Made by a program: the position numbers and the translations under genes. Of a DNA stretch of 55,532 bases, positions 15,940 through 23,473 are shown piece after piece (within the stretch, counting starts at the first letter, position 1; every line of letters begins with the position of its first letter). The DNA is taken from NCBI GenBank assembly GCA_965368335.1, contig CBDUMN010000009.1, positions 1 to 55,532 on the forward strand, given 5' to 3'. The notes under the pieces were generated by a model. That model did not search any database, was not told where the DNA came from, and saw nothing but the letters and a program-made list of their open reading frames with translations. Source of the DNA: CBDUMN01 sp965368335 (GTDB taxonomy: Bacteria; Pseudomonadota; Alphaproteobacteria; Rhodospirillales; JAPHRK01).

Positions 15940-16544
15940 TCTTTAACCACGCCCTGGGTTCTTAAAAATTCCAACAACGGCAGAAGGGGAAGCCCTAAAA
16001 TTGTAAAATAATCTCCTTCGATTTTTTCAAACAGCTGAATCCCCAAACCTTCAAAATGATAAGCTCCAACCGCACCTTTGACCAAACGCCCGACCTTATC
16101 GATATAGTCGTCGAGGAAAGCGTCGCTAAAATCGCGCATGGTCAGTTGAGTGACGTCAACCGTCTTCCATAGTTCTTCGCCGTTTTTAACCACGCTGACC
16201 GCACTGATCAGGCGATGGGTCTTGCCGCGCAGGGATTTCAGCTGTTCGGCAACCACCGCATCGGTTGCCGGTTTATCATACCAAGTCCCTTCACAGTCGA
16301 GCATCTGATCGCAACCAATGACCAAAGCCTCTTTATGCCGGTCCGAAATGAACCGGGCCTTGGAAAGCGCCAATACCTGAGCCACTGTTTCAGCGCTGGA
16401 GCCTTTGTCGGCTTCACTTTTCTTCACCGGATTTTCATCGATATCGGCGGGCTCGACGGCGAATGACAAGCCGGCGGAGAGAAGAATGCGCGACCGGGCC
16501 TTGCTGGTCGAGGCGAGAATCAGTTCTGGGCGTTTTTCAGTCAT
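15936..16544 (-). CDS. maf: Maf-family nucleoside triphosphate pyrophosphatase
   Basis: 202 residues. N-terminal ELILASTSKARSRILLSAGL is the Maf phosphate-binding signature; central VIGCDQMLDCEGTWYDKP and KTHRLISAVSVV carry the catalytic residues, and KGAVGAYHFEGLGIQLFEKI is conserved near the end. Family members hydrolyse dTTP, UTP or modified nucleotides; I cannot tell the substrate class. Co-operonic with ppsR and aroE through four-base overlaps at both ends. Confidence 0.93.
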   Translation of the reverse strand: MTEKRPELILASTSKARSRILLSAGLSFAVEPADIDENPVKKSEADKGSSAETVAQVLALSKARFISDRHKEALVIGCDQMLDCEGTWYDKPATDAVVAEQLKSLRGKTHRLISAVSVVKNGEELWKTVDVTQLTMRDFSDAFLDDYIDKVGRLVKGAVGAYHFEGLGIQLFEKIEGDYFTILGLPLLPLLEFLRTQGVVKE

Positions 16545-17359
16545 TGGGCTGATTCTCTATGAGTTTTATAAAGCTGGACGATGGCTGCGGTGGTTTCTTC
16601 GATGGATTTCCGCGACACATCGATGATCGGCCAGCCGCGGCGGGTATAGAGCCGTCGGGCTTCTTTCACTTCTTCGATCACCGTCTCCAAATCCACATAG
16701 TCGGTGTCTTCCATCTGGTTGAGCATACGAAGACGGTTTTTGCGGATTTGCACCAGTCGCTGGGGATCTGTGGTCAGGCCGACGATCAGCGGCCCTTTTG
16801 AATATTCGAGCTCCGGCGGTAGTGGACACCCCGGAACAATCGGCACATTGGCGGCTTTCAAACCCCGGTTGGCGAGGTAAACACAGGTCGGCGTCTTGGA
16901 GGTGCGCGAAACGCCTAGAATGATGATATCGGCTTCACGCAGGGTTTCCGCCGATTGTCCGTCATCATGTGACATGACGAAATGCATGGCGTCGATGCGT
17001 TTAAAGTATTCATCGTCCATGGCGTGTTGGCGACCGGGCAGATTTCCGGCTTCCGATCCCCAGACCTTGGTAAGCGTAGCCAAAACCGGATCGAGAACCG
17101 GGACAAACGGCACATCGAGTTTTTTGCAGCCTTCCTGGAGCTGCTTGCGCAGTTCATCGTTGACCAACGTGCCGAGCACGATGCCGGGGCGCGCCTTGAT
17201 GCCTTCCAATACCCGTTCCATCTGAACATCCGAACGGATCAACGGCCAGGCGTGTTCAATAATGTTGAGATCGTCGAACTGGACCAGACAGGCCTTGGCG
17301 ACCGAATTGACCGTTTCGCCGGTGGCATCGGAAACCAGATGAATGTGTTTGTCTTCCAT
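16541..17359 (-). CDS. ppsR: Pyruvate, phosphate dikinase / PEP synthase regulatory protein (DUF299)
   Basis: Bifunctional ADP-dependent kinase and Pi-dependent pyrophosphorylase controlling PPDK or PEP synthase. 272 residues with HLVSDATGETVNSVAKAC at the N-terminus and the P-loop-like IILGVSRTSKTPTCVYLA near residue 150; FVMSHDDGQ and VDVSRKSIEETTAAIVQL-type segments are present (here written IDVSRKSIEETT). It is the first gene of a five-gene operon and faces away from hemE across the candidate origin, the arrangement known around Caulobacter Cori. Confidence 0.95.
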   Translation of the reverse strand: MEDKHIHLVSDATGETVNSVAKACLVQFDDLNIIEHAWPLIRSDVQMERVLEGIKARPGIVLGTLVNDELRKQLQEGCKKLDVPFVPVLDPVLATLTKVWGSEAGNLPGRQHAMDDEYFKRIDAMHFVMSHDDGQSAETLREADIIILGVSRTSKTPTCVYLANRGLKAANVPIVPGCPLPPELEYSKGPLIVGLTTDPQRLVQIRKNRLRMLNQMEDTDYVDLETVIEEVKEARRLYTRRGWPIIDVSRKSIEETTAAIVQLYKTHRESAQ

Positions 17360-17884
17360 AGTCTTGGCCCGCTTCCCCGAATTTTTTTTAACTTACCCCA
17401 AGGTTTTCCCAAAAGGGCCTAAAAAATGTGGATAACGGAAGCTCCTGGGATTTTTCCCTTAAACCATCCGCCTTTTCATCTTCTTATTCCCGCCCCAATC
17501 CCTACTGGCATAAAACATTCCCGAGGCCGGTAAAAGAAGGAAACAGGACTTTGATTTTCCGGTTATCCTCATTTTCCCCATTTTCCTAACAAGGGATTTC
17601 CCCTTTTCGATTGCCTAGAAGCAATCCATTTGACCAAAAACATCCAAAGGAAATTCACAGAAGTCTAAAAAGGCTTCCGGTATGAATTTCAAAATCTGGA
17701 AAAAATGTGGACAAACGATAATCCCCGGCATCCACAGGCCCAACAACAACAGCTACCTTTTCTTTTTTTAAAAAGGGTTTATGAAGGGGGGCATGGGATA
17801 ACTTTAAGAGGTCTTTAAAACCGACCTTTTAGAGCATTCCACGAACCCTTTGGCGGACCGGCAGATAAAGGACACACTTCAGGC
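17360..17884. other. Candidate chromosomal replication origin (oriC) between ppsR and hemE
   Basis: A 525-bp non-coding gap between divergent ppsR and hemE, the position of oriC in Caulobacter and Rickettsia. It holds one perfect DnaA 9-mer, TGTGGATAA (17427-17435, the reverse complement of TTATCCACA), two one-mismatch copies, TTATCCTCA (17563-17571) and TGTGGACAA (17706-17714), and one two-mismatch copy, GCATCCACA (17728-17736). A T/A tract at about 17757-17786 could serve as the unwinding element. I found no clean TTAA-N7-TTAA CtrA pair. The promoters of ppsR and hemE must also lie here. Strand asymmetry of flanking genes supports an origin; direct proof is lacking. Confidence 0.6.
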
Positions 17885-18931
17885 ATGACTATCGACAGCC
17901 GAGACAAACTCTTCCTTCGGGCCTTTCGCAACGAAGCGACCGAACGGCCTCCTTTTTGGTTGATGCGTCAAGCCGGGCGATACCTGCCGGAGTATCTTGA
18001 AGTTCGTGCAACGACGAGCTCTTTTCTCGAATTCTGCTACACGCCGGAAAAAGCCACCGAAGTAACCCTTCAACCGTTGCGGCGCTATAACTTCGACGCG
18101 GCCATCCTGTTTTGCGACATCCTGGTGATTCCAGACGCCCTGGGGCAGAAGGTCCAGTTCGTTAAGGGGGAGGGGCCGCAACTGGAGCCGATCCGCACTG
18201 TCGAGGAACTGAGCGCTCTCAGCGTTGAAAATCTGCATGACCATATGGCGCCGGTCTATGAGACGGTTTCGCGGCTTTCAAAGGAAATCCCGGAAACCAC
18301 GGCGCTGATCGGATTTGCCGGAGCGCCCTGGACGGTAGCGACCTATATGGTCGAAGGCCGTGGCGGCACCGATTATTCCAATATTAAAAGCTGGGCCGCG
18401 GACCGACCGGAAGAGTTTTCCAAACTGATGGATTTGTTGGTCGAGGCGACCAGCGCCTATTTGATCGAGCAGGTCAGGCATGGGGCCGAAGTGATTCAGG
18501 TGTTCGATACCTGGGCCGGCGTTCTTAAAGGCGACCAATACGATAAATGGGTCATTGAACCGACGCGACGGATTGTTGACGCAGTTAAGGCTGAGTTCGG
18601 TGAAGTGCCGGTCATCGGTTTTCCGAAAGGCTCGGGCCCGCTCTATGAAACCTATGTGGAAAAAACCGGGGTCGATGGCGTGGGCCTCGATGCCGATGTG
18701 GATCTCGATTGGGCGGCGGAAAAGCTGCAGCCCAAATGTCTGGTCCAGGGCAATCTGGATAATCAGCTGTTGGTTAAAGGCGGGCCGGAGATGGAAGAGC
18801 GGGTTAAGACCATTCTGATCAAGCTCGGCAAGGGTCCGTTTATTTTCAATCTCGGTCACGGTATCGTGCCGGAAACGCCGCCCGAAAATGTGGCGCGGTT
18901 GGCCGAGATCATCCATAACTGGAAAAAATAA
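17885..18931 (+). CDS. hemE: Uroporphyrinogen III decarboxylase
   Basis: Converts uroporphyrinogen III to coproporphyrinogen III. The 348-residue TIM barrel has the N-terminal signature PPFWLMRQAGRYLPEY, the catalytic Asp in FDAAILFCDILVIPDALG, GFAGAPWTVATYMVEG, and HGIVPETPPENV near the C-terminus. It is the first plus-strand gene to the right of the candidate origin, 18 bases before hemH. Confidence 0.97.
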   Translation: MTIDSRDKLFLRAFRNEATERPPFWLMRQAGRYLPEYLEVRATTSSFLEFCYTPEKATEVTLQPLRRYNFDAAILFCDILVIPDALGQKVQFVKGEGPQLEPIRTVEELSALSVENLHDHMAPVYETVSRLSKEIPETTALIGFAGAPWTVATYMVEGRGGTDYSNIKSWAADRPEEFSKLMDLLVEATSAYLIEQVRHGAEVIQVFDTWAGVLKGDQYDKWVIEPTRRIVDAVKAEFGEVPVIGFPKGSGPLYETYVEKTGVDGVGLDADVDLDWAAEKLQPKCLVQGNLDNQLLVKGGPEMEERVKTILIKLGKGPFIFNLGHGIVPETPPENVARLAEIIHNWKK

Positions 18932-18948
18932 CGGTTCTTCGATAGGGC

Positions 18949-19986
18949 ATGGCGACCAGAGAAAAAATAGCCATCGTACTTTTCAATCTGGGCGGGCCCG
19001 ACCGGCCGGAAGCCATTAAGCCGTTTTTGTTCAATCTGTTTAACGATAAGGCGATTATCGGCGCACCGCAGCCGATCCGTTGGCTGCTGGCGAAATCTAT
19101 TTCGGGAAAGCGCGCCCCGGTGGCGGCCGAAATCTATCAGCATCTGGGCGGCAAGTCGCCGCTGTTGGAACAAACCGAAAGCCAGGCAAGAGCGCTTGAG
19201 CAAGCTCTCAGCGATACGGCCGAGGCGAAGGCTTTCATTTGCATGCGCTACTGGCATCCGATGAGCCGGGAAGTCGCTGCGGCGGTCAAAGCCTATAATC
19301 CCGACCGGGTGGTTTTATTACCGCTTTATCCGCAATTTTCGACCACGACGACCGGTTCGTCGCTGACCGATTGGAAAAAGGCGGCGAAAAAAGCCGGTCT
19401 CGATGAGCCGACCCGTACGGTTTGCTGCTATCCGACCAATGAGGGTTTTATTAGGGCCATTGCCGAAGAGGTCGCCCAGTCTCTCAAACAACTGGATGGA
19501 AAAGCACGGGTGCTTTTCACTGCCCATGGTCTGCCGAAAAAAGTAATTGAAGGCGGCGATCCCTATCAAAACCATGTGGAAAAAACGGTGGAGGCCATCG
19601 TTGCAGAGCTCAACCAAGACGATCTCGATTACGTCATTTGCTATCAAAGTCGGGTCGGGCCGCTCGAATGGATTGGCCCGGCGACCGAGGATGAAATTGT
19701 ACGGGCCGGAAAAGACGGCAAGTCGATCATCATGACCCCGGTTGCTTTCGTCTCCGAACATTCGGAAACCCTGGTCGAGTTGGATATCGAATATGCCGAG
19801 GAAGCAAAAACCGCTGGCGTTCCCAGATATCTTCGCGTGCCGACGGTGACCGATAATTCGGCCTTTATCGATGGTCTTGCCGGGCTGGTGAAAGATGCGC
19901 TGAAAAAAGGCGAGGGGCTTGATTGCGGCCTTGGTGAAACCGAATGCGACGAGCGGCATACGGCTTGCGCAAAACGAAATGGTTGA
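18949..19986 (+). CDS. hemH: Ferrochelatase
   Basis: Inserts Fe(II) into protoporphyrin IX at the inner membrane. 345 residues with VLFNLGGPDRPEAIKPFL, LPLYPQFSTTTTGSSL, the active-site His in LFTAHGLPKKVIE, YQSRVGPLEWIGP, and the catalytic Glu in AFVSEHSETLVELDIEY. The C-terminus has three evenly spaced cysteines (Cys326, Cys333, Cys340), which may contribute to a [2Fe-2S] cluster as reported for some ferrochelatases, including that of Caulobacter. It is followed after three bases by hemJ. Confidence 0.96.
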   Translation: MATREKIAIVLFNLGGPDRPEAIKPFLFNLFNDKAIIGAPQPIRWLLAKSISGKRAPVAAEIYQHLGGKSPLLEQTESQARALEQALSDTAEAKAFICMRYWHPMSREVAAAVKAYNPDRVVLLPLYPQFSTTTTGSSLTDWKKAAKKAGLDEPTRTVCCYPTNEGFIRAIAEEVAQSLKQLDGKARVLFTAHGLPKKVIEGGDPYQNHVEKTVEAIVAELNQDDLDYVICYQSRVGPLEWIGPATEDEIVRAGKDGKSIIMTPVAFVSEHSETLVELDIEYAEEAKTAGVPRYLRVPTVTDNSAFIDGLAGLVKDALKKGEGLDCGLGETECDERHTACAKRNG

Positions 19987-19989
19987 TCG

Positions 19990-20427
19990 ATGATCGATTT
20001 AGGCGAAGCATATCTCTGGATTAAGGCGCTGCATATTATTGCGGTGATCGCCTGGATGGCGGGCCTGCTCTATTTCCCCAGGCTCTGCGTTTACCACACT
20101 GAAGTCCAACCCGGTTCGGAAGCCTCGGAAAAATTCAAGATCATGGAACGCCGTTTGATGAAGGCGATCATGACGCCCGCCGGGATCGTGGCGACGGTTC
20201 TTGGGCTTCTCCTGTTGTTAAATCTGGGCGACTATTCGGATGTTTGGATTCACGTAAAACTCACCTCTGTGGCGCTGCTTTGGGTTTGCCATTTGATGAT
20301 GATCGGATGGTTGAAAGCCTTTGCCGAGGACCGGAATGAAAAATCTCAGAAGTATTTTCGTATGATGAATGAAGCGCCGACGGTTCTGATGATTGTTATC
20401 GTTCTTGCCGCCGTGGTTAAATTTTAA
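19990..20427 (+). CDS. hemJ: Protoporphyrinogen IX oxidase HemJ
   Basis: 145-residue integral membrane protein with four helices: KALHIIAVIAWMAGLLYFPR (conserved His in the first helix), MKAIMTPAGIVATVLGLLLL, WIHVKLTSVALLWVCHLMMI and EAPTVLMIVIVLAAVVKF. HemJ oxidises protoporphyrinogen to protoporphyrin just before HemH acts, so hemE-hemH-hemJ is a coherent late haem cassette. The older family name is UPF0093. Confidence 0.93.
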   Translation: MIDLGEAYLWIKALHIIAVIAWMAGLLYFPRLCVYHTEVQPGSEASEKFKIMERRLMKAIMTPAGIVATVLGLLLLLNLGDYSDVWIHVKLTSVALLWVCHLMMIGWLKAFAEDRNEKSQKYFRMMNEAPTVLMIVIVLAAVVKF

Positions 20428-20684
20428 ACGTAACTGAGTTGTAAATTCCATTTGACTTGACATTTGGAAGTCTATAGGCAACCTAAAAGAAACTAATCGG
20501 ATAAAGCGTCCGAAGCCGTTTTCCGGCATTCATCCCAAAACGAATCCGAAATTCTCTCGCCTTTCAAACCATTAACGGTTCGTTCAATTCCGGCCTTCGG
20601 CATCACCGTCTAACTTTCAAAGAACACTTCCACAAACGGTCTAAACGACCATCCCCCCATTTTTTTATCAAACGACGTAAAGCC
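20428..20684 (+). promoter_or_regulatory. Leader region of rho
   Basis: 257 bp without a gene. Overlapping -35-like hexamers TTGACT (20452-20457) and TTGACA (20457-20462) lie near TATAGG (20473-20478), but spacing is short, so the promoter call is weak. The remaining pyrimidine-rich leader of about 200 bases could allow Rho autoregulation, as known for E. coli rho; I see no strong hairpin. Confidence 0.35.
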
Positions 20685-21941
20685 ATGAACCTCAAGGAAC
20701 TCAAACTCAAAACACCCCAGGACCTGATGGCCCAAGCCGAGGAACTGGAAATCGAAAACGCCAGCACCATGCGCAAACAGGATCTGATGTTTGCCATTTT
20801 GAAGCAGGCGGCGGAAAACGATGTGGCCATTTTCGGCGACGGCGTTTTGGAAGTTCTTCAGGATGGCTTCGGCTTCCTGCGCTCACCCGAAGCAAACTAT
20901 CTTCCGGGCCCCGACGACATTTATGTCAGCCCGAGCCAGGTCCGTCGTTTCGGCCTGCGCACCGGCGATACGGTGGAAGGGGAGATCAGAGCGCCTAAGG
21001 ACGGCGAACGGTATTTCGCCCTTTTGAAGGTCAATCAGATCAACTTTGAAGACCCCGAACAGGTCCGTCATCGCATCAACTTCGACAACCTGACCCCGCT
21101 CTATCCCGATGAGCGTTTGGTCATGGAAATGGACGATCCGAAGCGCGAAGACAAAACCCATCGGATCATGGATCTGGTCGCGCCGATCGGTAAAGGTCAG
21201 CGCGCGCTGATCGTTGCGCCGCCGCGGACCGGTAAGACGGTAATGCTGCAAAATATCGCCCAGTCCATCGCCGCCAACCACTCGGAAGCTTATCTGATCG
21301 TTCTGTTGATCGATGAACGTCCTGAAGAAGTGACCGACATGTCGCGCTCGGTCAACGGCGAAGTGATTAGCTCAACCTTCGACGAACCGGCCTCGCGTCA
21401 CGTTCAGGTCGCCGAGATGGTGATCGAAAAGGCTAAGCGCCTGGTCGAACACAAACGCGATGTGGTTATCCTACTCGACTCCATCACCCGTTTGGCCCGT
21501 GCCTACAACACCGTTGTGCCGAGCTCGGGTAAAGTGCTGACCGGCGGTGTGGACGCCAACGCATTGCAGCGGCCCAAGCGGTTTTTCGGCGCCGCTCGGA
21601 ATATCGAAGAAGGCGGTTCTTTGACCATCATCGGCACCGCCCTGATCGATACCGGCTCGCGGATGGACGAGGTGATTTTCGAAGAGTTCAAGGGCACCGG
21701 CAACTCGGAACTGATCCTCGACCGCAAGCTGTCCGACAAACGTCTCTTCCCGACCATCGACATCACCAAGTCGGGCACCCGGAAAGAAGAATTGCTGGTC
21801 GACAAAGGCACGCTTTCCAAGATGTGGGTCCTGCGCCGTATCCTCAACCCGATGGGTGTCATCGACGGTATGGAGTTCCTGCTGGCCAAGATGAAGGAAA
21901 GCAAGAACAACGACGACTTCTTCGACGCGATGAACAGCTAG
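20685..21941 (+). CDS. rho: Transcription termination factor Rho
   Basis: Hexameric RNA helicase that ends transcription. 418 residues: N-terminal Rho domain (MNLKELKLKTPQDLMAQAEE), RNA-binding cold-shock-like fold with DGFGFLRSPEANYLPGPDD, Walker A VAPPRTGKTVMLQNIAQ, Walker B VVILLDSITRLARAYN and the Q/R-loop region GKVLTGGVDANALQRPKRFF. Full length with no insertion. A strong intrinsic terminator follows. Confidence 0.98.
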   Translation: MNLKELKLKTPQDLMAQAEELEIENASTMRKQDLMFAILKQAAENDVAIFGDGVLEVLQDGFGFLRSPEANYLPGPDDIYVSPSQVRRFGLRTGDTVEGEIRAPKDGERYFALLKVNQINFEDPEQVRHRINFDNLTPLYPDERLVMEMDDPKREDKTHRIMDLVAPIGKGQRALIVAPPRTGKTVMLQNIAQSIAANHSEAYLIVLLIDERPEEVTDMSRSVNGEVISSTFDEPASRHVQVAEMVIEKAKRLVEHKRDVVILLDSITRLARAYNTVVPSSGKVLTGGVDANALQRPKRFFGAARNIEEGGSLTIIGTALIDTGSRMDEVIFEEFKGTGNSELILDRKLSDKRLFPTIDITKSGTRKEELLVDKGTLSKMWVLRRILNPMGVIDGMEFLLAKMKESKNNDDFFDAMNS

Positions 21942-21988
21942 TAAAGCCCGAGCAGGTGAAGCCTGCGACAACGGTTTTCAGAAAAAAT

Positions 21989-22020
21989 AAAAGGCCCCGT
22001 TCAAGCAGCGGGGCCTTTTT
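21989..22020 (+). terminator. Intrinsic terminator after rho
   Basis: Stem AAGGCCCCG / CGGGGCCTT with a short loop and a T-run (TTTTT) on the plus strand; A-rich sequence on the other side makes it usable for the convergent qor transcript too. The T-run runs directly into a parS-like site. Confidence 0.9.
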
Positions 22021-22035
22021 GTTTCACGTGAATCA
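22020..22035. promoter_or_regulatory. parS: Near-perfect parS-like ParB-binding site
   Basis: TGTTTCACGTGAATCA matches the 16-bp parS consensus at 15 positions (T for A at position 14). It lies between the rho terminator and the qor stop codon, about 4.3 kb from the candidate origin. One arm mismatch may lower ParB affinity. Confidence 0.6.
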
Positions 22036-22042
22036 TCGCCTG

Positions 22043-23020
22043 TTATGGCAGCAGGATCGTCGATCCCGTCGTCTTACGGGCTTCCAGATCGATATGGGCC
22101 TGGGCGGCTTCGCTTAACGGATAGCGTTGGTTGATCGATATGGTGACGTCGCCCGAGGTCACCACGTCGAACAGGTCTTGGGCATGAGCCAGCAGGTCTT
22201 CGCGTTTGGCGGTATAGGTCATCAGCGTTGGGCGGGTGACGAAGAGCGAACCCTTTTGAGCCAGGATACCGAGATTGAAATTGTCCACCGGACCCGAAGC
22301 ATTGCCGTAGGACACCATGGTGCCCATGGGGCGCAAGCTATCGAGCGATCCCTCGAAGGTATCTTTGCCGATGGAATCATAAACGACAGCCACGCCTTCG
22401 CCGCCGGTGATCTCTTTGACCTTTTCGGTGAAGTTTTCCCGGGTATAAACGATGGTATGGTCGCAGCCGTGGGCTTTCGCCAGATCGGCTTTTTCGTCCG
22501 ATCCCACCGTTCCGATCACCGTCGCACCGAGAGCCTTGGCCCATTGGCAGGCGATCAGACCGACCCCGCCGGCGGCGGCGTGAAACAGGATGGTATCGCC
22601 CTCTTTGACGTCGTAGCAGCCGCGCAAGAGATAGCGCACGGTCATACCCTGGAGCATCATGGCGGCTGCGGTTTCCATGGAGATGCTTTCAGGCAGTTTG
22701 ACTAGACGATGGGCCGGAATGGTCCGCGCCTCGGCGTAGGAGCCCGGCGGCATCCCGGCATAGGCAACCCGGTCGCCGGGTTTGAATTCATCGACCCCTT
22801 CGCCGACATCGCTGACCGTTCCGGCCCCTTCCATGCCGAGCACCCAAGGTAGACCGGGAAGGGGGTAGAGGCCGGTGCGATGATAAACATCGATAAAGTT
22901 GAGACCGATGGCCGAATGTTCGATCAGGACTTCCCCTTCGCCTGGAAGAGGGACCTTATAATCTTCCCACTTCATCACTTCAGGCCCGCCGTTTTCGCGA
23001 ATGCGGATTGCTTTAACCAT
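22043..23020 (-). CDS. NADPH:quinone reductase-type zinc-independent alcohol dehydrogenase
   Basis: 325-residue MDR-superfamily protein like E. coli QorA. GroES-like N-terminal half (MVKAIRIRENGGPEVMKWED, GLNFIDVYHRTGLYPLP) and Rossmann domain with LFHAAAGGVGLIACQWAKAL; zinc ligands are absent. Presumably reduces quinones or alpha,beta-unsaturated carbonyls in the cytoplasm. It overlaps the ogt stop by one base, so ogt and this gene are cotranscribed on the minus strand against rho. Confidence 0.88.
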   Translation of the reverse strand: MVKAIRIRENGGPEVMKWEDYKVPLPGEGEVLIEHSAIGLNFIDVYHRTGLYPLPGLPWVLGMEGAGTVSDVGEGVDEFKPGDRVAYAGMPPGSYAEARTIPAHRLVKLPESISMETAAAMMLQGMTVRYLLRGCYDVKEGDTILFHAAAGGVGLIACQWAKALGATVIGTVGSDEKADLAKAHGCDHTIVYTRENFTEKVKEITGGEGVAVVYDSIGKDTFEGSLDSLRPMGTMVSYGNASGPVDNFNLGILAQKGSLFVTRPTLMTYTAKREDLLAHAQDLFDVVTSGDVTISINQRYPLSEAAQAHIDLEARKTTGSTILLP

Positions 23021-23463
23021 CAGTGTCGTCCTTCCAATTTTAGAAGATAGGTTTTTGTCTCAAGGCCCCCTTGTCCCGTATATCCGCCGAGGCCTGTCGA
23101 AGCGACGACCCGGTGACAGGGGATGATAATCGGAATGGGATTGCGTCCGCAGGCCGTCCCGACGGGCCGAGCGCCCGACGAAATATCCTGGGCTAAATCA
23201 CCGTAGGTTCGGGTTTCGCCATAGGGAATTTTACACATCCCCTGCCAGGCCCGGTTTTGAAAGTCCGTGCCTGGTGGAGCGAGAGGCAAATCGAACTTTG
23301 TCAGCTTGCGGTCGAAATAAGCGTCGAGCTGTTTCTTCGCTTCGTTAAGAAGTGGGCTCGACTCATCTTCCGGTCCGCGGCCCCATTCGAGAACGATGAT
23401 CGCGCCGTCTTCTTCAAAAAGGGTCAAAGGACCCAGGGGAGAGTGAAAAGAAAGAGATGTCAT
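23020..23463 (-). CDS. ogt: Methylated-DNA-protein-cysteine methyltransferase
   Basis: Suicide repair of O6-alkylguanine. 147 residues with FQNRAWQGMCKIPYGETRTYGDLA (helix-turn-helix with arginine finger; shown in two parts, FQNRAWQGMCKIPYGE and TRTYGDLA) and the active-site cysteine in IIIPCHRVVASTGLGGYTG. It lacks an N-terminal Ada domain. It lies ten bases after the DUF255 gene, so the three minus-strand genes 22.0-25.5 kb form one unit. Confidence 0.94.
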   Translation of the reverse strand: MTSLSFHSPLGPLTLFEEDGAIIVLEWGRGPEDESSPLLNEAKKQLDAYFDRKLTKFDLPLAPPGTDFQNRAWQGMCKIPYGETRTYGDLAQDISSGARPVGTACGRNPIPIIIPCHRVVASTGLGGYTGQGGLETKTYLLKLEGRH

Positions 23464-23473
23464 GAAAGGGAGA

